Virus record (IMG/VR): IMGVR_UViG_3300046804_002714
Coordinates: 1 to 20,049 of that record
Direction: 5' to 3' (one strand)
Source: a virus
Length of the DNA: 20,049 nucleotides
This document shows, in pieces, positions 16,604 to 20,049 of the stretch (its first letter is position 1; the number at the start of each line of letters is the position of its first letter). The notes under the pieces were generated by a model. It was not told where the DNA came from and searched no databases. It saw only the letters and a program-made list of their open reading frames with translations. The translations under genes were made by a program, and so were the position numbers.

Positions 16604-19600
16604 CTAAGAAATTAGATAATGCTCCAGTATTTCTAAGTCCATATCCTCTTCTCTGAATAATTGGATACGTGGATAAACCAGCAGTATAACCATTCGTAGT
16701 GATTCCAATACTAGAAGTATTTCCCTTTACAATAATTGTAATGGGGTTAGATGATCTACTAAAACCGGATAGTCTTCCCCAAGATAATGTTCCAACTGGA
16801 TAATTTAGTGTTCCTGTTGTCACTATTCCATTGACAGAAGAATTCGAAGAAATATTACAAGTTACTATTCCAGTAGTAGAATTAAATGCATGTACATAAT
16901 ATATGTTATTTAAATACGAAGTACTAATAGCAACAATATCACTATTATTTGTATTAATTGAAGTAACTCCTTGTCCAACACTCGTATTCGAAATATAAAT
17001 TGGATAACCAACTTGTAAATCTGGGAAATTGAAAGGATCTCTACTTAGAGTGAATTTAAGAGCCAATGGCGTTCCTACACCAGTTGTTGTAGAAATACCC
17101 ACAACTGCACACTGGAATCCTTCTACATCACTGACCCCACGTATAAGTTCTTTATTAATTGTATTGGAATCTATCTGATAAATGATTGCATTAAAATCTA
17201 TTAAATTATCTCTTTCATAATTAAAAATTGAAGAATCATCAACAAAAATTTCTGTAGCTGTATTATCGAAATTTTTTATAATATTTGCAGTTGGGTATAG
17301 TTGAGGTTCTATAGATTCTCTAGATTTGGATATCACATCACCATTAATAATTAAATCGGCTTTTTGTTTTGTCCAATATAAAGGTTTAGAATTTTGCTCA
17401 TCAATTCCTTGATATGTGTAAATATTAGTCTCAATTTTGTCTGCCGCAGAAATATTATAAACAATTCTTTTATTTTGTGTAATAGTATTTGTTAAATTGT
17501 TATTACTAAAAATTTGAACTATATCACCAACTTTAATCGTTTCATTCACTTCTATTTGGGAACTATCCTCACCTACGGTTCCTCTATAAAAGAATATTGC
17601 CACATTATCATCAGTTTTTGGGGCTACTGTAAATATAAAAGTTGTTCCACCACTAAATTCATAAGCTTTTTTAGGTTCTTGTAAAATGCCATTGATAAAA
17701 ATAACTAAAATTGAATCAAGATCTATGAGTTGAGAATCGGGATCATCTGCATTAACTTCAAAACTTAATAACTTACCATTATAATAAAGTGGGAATCTAG
17801 TCCTAACACCATCTTGATAATCTTTGATAGAATCAATATAATCAAATTCACCCAATTGCCAACAACCAAATGAGTCATGGAAAGTATCTAAAACGGTCAA
17901 TTGAAATTCGCTAATTGGAGAAGATAAATTTGGATCGGTGATTAATCCAACTGGTTTAAATACATCACCTCGCTTGAATGAATAACCATTTCTAGTAATT
18001 TTAAATGATTTTACTTCGAACAATGTAGAGCCAATTCCAGTAGTAGAACTTGCACCAATCTCAACATTCATTAATAGACCAACGCCACAATCTGTAGTTT
18101 GTCCTACACCCAATCTAGAAACACCAATAATTGGTAGATTTTCATATGTTCCATAAGAGTATCCTAAACCAGCAGTGGATCCTAAGGATACAATAATACC
18201 ACCTCTTGGTAGTTGATTCTGATTGATATCATAATCTGAAATGTATTTTTGATTGTTTGTTGATGTAATTCCTGTAAATGTTATCTTTGTAGTATTCACA
18301 TTTAGATCTTCTTCAAGATAATAATTATTTTTTGAATTATTTAATGTAGTTGGAGATTGGAATATACTGTTTATAAAGACTAAACCATTTCCAGAAGTAG
18401 TACCAAGACCAACAGTATTAATGCCTTGTGTAGTTAATGTAAATGTTTGACCAATACCTGTAAATTGATCTGATATATCATCAAAAATTCTATTTGAGGT
18501 GTAATCCTTTCTAAGAAAAACTCTACCATTAAATTTAGCCCTTTCTCTTGGTAGATTTCTCTCATCTGGGAATATAAGATCTAATGAGTTTCCTCTTGGT
18601 GGTTGAGTGAAGTAGATCTTATTTCCAGATATGCTGTAGGAGCCCCTGTAGACCCTTGCTAAGGTGGTGTCGGTGTGAATCCCCGCAGAAGTGCCCACAA
18701 AGCCCCTCACGACCTCTACAAGTGGCACTGAGCCAGTGAAAGTGATAGGTCCGACACTAGTAGTTCCAAAACCAACGTTATTTACCTTCACAAACTCATT
18801 TTCTATTTTTAATAGATCTGTTGGTCTAATAGAACTAATACCACTTAATGCAAATATAGTAGAAGCTGTACCAATTTGACCACCATTGTTACTCAAATTA
18901 TGAGTAACATATGTATAAGAAAGTGGATATTGGGTAACATCATTAATTGTAATTAAACATTTTTCATTTTTTTTATACATTTCAAATTCATGTGCATTAC
19001 CTAAACCAAATGAAGTAAATGTTACTCCAATTCCTTGCAATGCATATTCTTTTCTAGTTGAAATTTTAAAGGTATTATTGGATAGTTTAATTGCATATAC
19101 GGTTTCGGGAAGTAAAGTAGTTACTACTCCAACATAATTCATTGTTGCACCTATACCCATTGCTGAAGTACCAATTCCAATAAATGTAGATTTTGGAGTA
19201 TAAATTAATCTTTCACCTGTACTGAAGAAGTGATTTGGAATTGTAAAGATACCTGTATAAGGATTTAAAGTGTTAAAATCTGTTGGATTAAATGATTTAA
19301 TAAAAATTGGATATTCTTCATACTTTAATTCAAAATCAAGTTTATCTATATTTTTTGAATTGACACCATAATAATTTGCAAGTTTAACTGACTCTACGAC
19401 AGGATCATATATCAAATTCGGTGGTATGTTTATACTATCTAACTGCGTATAGAAACTTTCATTGAAAGAAAGAACTTCTATATTATCGGTTATAGTTTGA
19501 TCTGGATAAAATTCGACATTAAAATTATTGTTTGAAATTGTAGCACCAAATGTGCCAATCCCACTCGTACTACCTATTGATAAGAATGGATATTGTGTAG

Positions 19601-20049
19601 TATATACATCAGTGCCATCAAAAATAGAGAGTACTTGATGTAAGCAACTTGTTAAGCCATAACCGACTTTTACTATTGATTTGACTGCAGAAAAAAGATT
19701 TTTGTCTAATGATACAATACTTGTTGAAGCCGATGAGACATTTGTAAATTGAGAATTTAGAAGAATAGTCCTTTCATTTCCATCAATTTGACCAGGAAGT
19801 TTAAATCTATATGTCTCATTTCCTAAACTTGTAGTACCAAAACCAACATATTGAGCTTTTACTGTGATTATTTCTGATGTATTATTTTCATAATTTAAAG
19901 ATAGTAAGCCATTAGAAAGATCTGCAGTAAACTCACCTAGTATATTGTAACTAGCTCCATCAAAATTATCAAAATAGGATTGGCTGATATAAGTATCAGT
20001 TCCATCATGTGAAAGATAAACATCAACATAATTCATTTTTGAATTATTT
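16599..20049 (-). CDS. Very long virion structural protein (baseplate/tail region), open at right edge
   Basis: At least 1145 residues are present. The first ATG is at 20036, but the frame stays open to the window edge and that ATG has no ribosome binding site, so the true start probably lies outside. I recognise segments shared with very long cyanophage virion proteins: SIVKVGYGLTSCLHQVLSIF, YTTQYPFLSIGSTSGIGTFG, FTIPNHFFSTGERLIYTPKS, STIFALSGISSI, RNLPRERAKFNGRVFLRKDY, PRGGIIVSLGSTAGLGYSYG and the C-terminus IIQRRGYGLRNTGALSNFLV. Composition is rich in Gly, Thr, Ser and Ile, with many GxGTT/FGTTS turns, suggesting beta-rich architecture without membrane segments. By position just before gp8 it occupies the slot of the T4 wedge protein gp7 (1032 residues), but I see no sequence similarity to T4 gp7, so that equivalence is only positional. 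Codons at 18631-18760 are strikingly GC-rich. Confidence 0.82.
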   Translation of the reverse strand, partial: NNSKMNYVDVYLSHDGTDTYISQSYFDNFDGASYNILGEFTADLSNGLLSLNYENNTSEIITVKAQYVGFGTTSLGNETYRFKLPGQIDGNERTILLNSQFTNVSSASTSIVSLDKNLFSAVKSIVKVGYGLTSCLHQVLSIFDGTDVYTTQYPFLSIGSTSGIGTFGATISNNNFNVEFYPDQTITDNIEVLSFNESFYTQLDSINIPPNLIYDPVVESVKLANYYGVNSKNIDKLDFELKYEEYPIFIKSFNPTDFNTLNPYTGIFTIPNHFFSTGERLIYTPKSTFIGIGTSAMGIGATMNYVGVVTTLLPETVYAIKLSNNTFKISTRKEYALQGIGVTFTSFGLGNAHEFEMYKKNEKCLITINDVTQYPLSYTYVTHNLSNNGGQIGTASTIFALSGISSIRPTDLLKIENEFVKVNNVGFGTTSVGPITFTGSVPLVEVVRGFVGTSAGIHTDTTLARVYRGSYSISGNKIYFTQPPRGNSLDLIFPDERNLPRERAKFNGRVFLRKDYTSNRIFDDISDQFTGIGQTFTLTTQGINTVGLGTTSGNGLVFINSIFQSPTTLNNSKNNYYLEEDLNVNTTKITFTGITSTNNQKYISDYDINQNQLPRGGIIVSLGSTAGLGYSYGTYENLPIIGVSRLGVGQTTDCGVGLLMNVEIGASSTTGIGSTLFEVKSFKITRNGYSFKRGDVFKPVGLITDPNLSSPISEFQLTVLDTFHDSFGCWQLGEFDYIDSIKDYQDGVRTRFPLYYNGKLLSFEVNADDPDSQLIDLDSILVIFINGILQEPKKAYEFSGGTTFIFTVAPKTDDNVAIFFYRGTVGEDSSQIEVNETIKVGDIVQIFSNNNLTNTITQNKRIVYNISAADKIETNIYTYQGIDEQNSKPLYWTKQKADLIINGDVISKSRESIEPQLYPTANIIKNFDNTATEIFVDDSSIFNYERDNLIDFNAIIYQIDSNTINKELIRGVSDVEGFQCAVVGISTTTGVGTPLALKFTLSRDPFNFPDLQVGYPIYISNTSVGQGVTSINTNNSDIVAISTSYLNNIYYVHAFNSTTGIVTCNISSNSSVNGIVTTGTLNYPVGTLSWGRLSGFSRSSNPITIIVKGNTSSIGITTNGYTAGLSTYPIIQRRGYGLRNTGALSNFLV

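Noticed and set aside
16599-20049. Naming the right-edge protein gp7
   Set aside because: Position and size fit, but I see no sequence similarity to T4 gp7, so only a positional suggestion is justified.
1-20049. tRNA genes, CRISPR arrays, integrase, attachment sites or defence systems
   Set aside because: I saw no cloverleaf-like segment, no regularly spaced DNA repeats and no recombinase or defence-type motif; nearly all bases are in structural genes.

Overview
The window is a compact, AT-rich, single-strand block of late structural genes from a T4-like marine myovirus. It is most like the cyanophage and pelagiphage relatives of T4. Every gene I can support lies on the minus strand, so transcription runs from high to low coordinates. 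Genes abut, are a few bases apart, or overlap by 1 to 14 bases. The host is inferred, not shown. Low GC and marine-type structural proteins suggest a low-GC host such as Prochlorococcus or SAR11.

In transcription order the layout is as follows. (1) 20049-16599: a very long glycine/threonine-rich virion protein, open to the right edge. (2) 16575-15010: baseplate wedge gp8. (3) 15006-7726: a 2426-residue DUF4815-type baseplate/tail protein filling the place that gp9 to gp12 and wac hold in T4. (4) Two tiny overlapping genes of 67 and 56 aa; the second is not obvious without its strong ribosome binding site. (5) 7338-6490: neck protein gp13. (6) 6490-5090: neck protein gp14, enlarged by tandem beta-type repeats. 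(7) 5039-4246: tail completion / sheath stabiliser gp15, broken in this sequence by a one-base frameshift and without a normal start codon. (8) 4240-3809: small terminase gp16. (9) 3797-1743: a 684-residue basic, multi-module protein with paired cysteines. (10) 1741-929: a coiled-coil plus beta-domain fibre-like protein. (11) 929-1: the start of another virion protein, cut by the left edge.

The products fit one assembly line. gp8 and its large neighbours build the baseplate and its attachments. gp13 and gp14 close the DNA-filled head and form the neck. gp15 caps the sheathed tail for head-tail joining. gp16 works with the large terminase gp17, presumably beyond the left edge, in DNA packaging. 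The three genes after gp16 interrupt the T4 order gp16-gp17 and look like an accessory insertion.

Points most worth a second look are the double lesion in gp15, the 684-residue module-concatenation protein, two sharply GC-rich patches inside conserved stretches of otherwise AT-rich genes, and two beta-type modules recurring in the neck and baseplate proteins. No RNA genes, CRISPR arrays, insertion sequences or stretch of more than 300 bases without a gene were seen.
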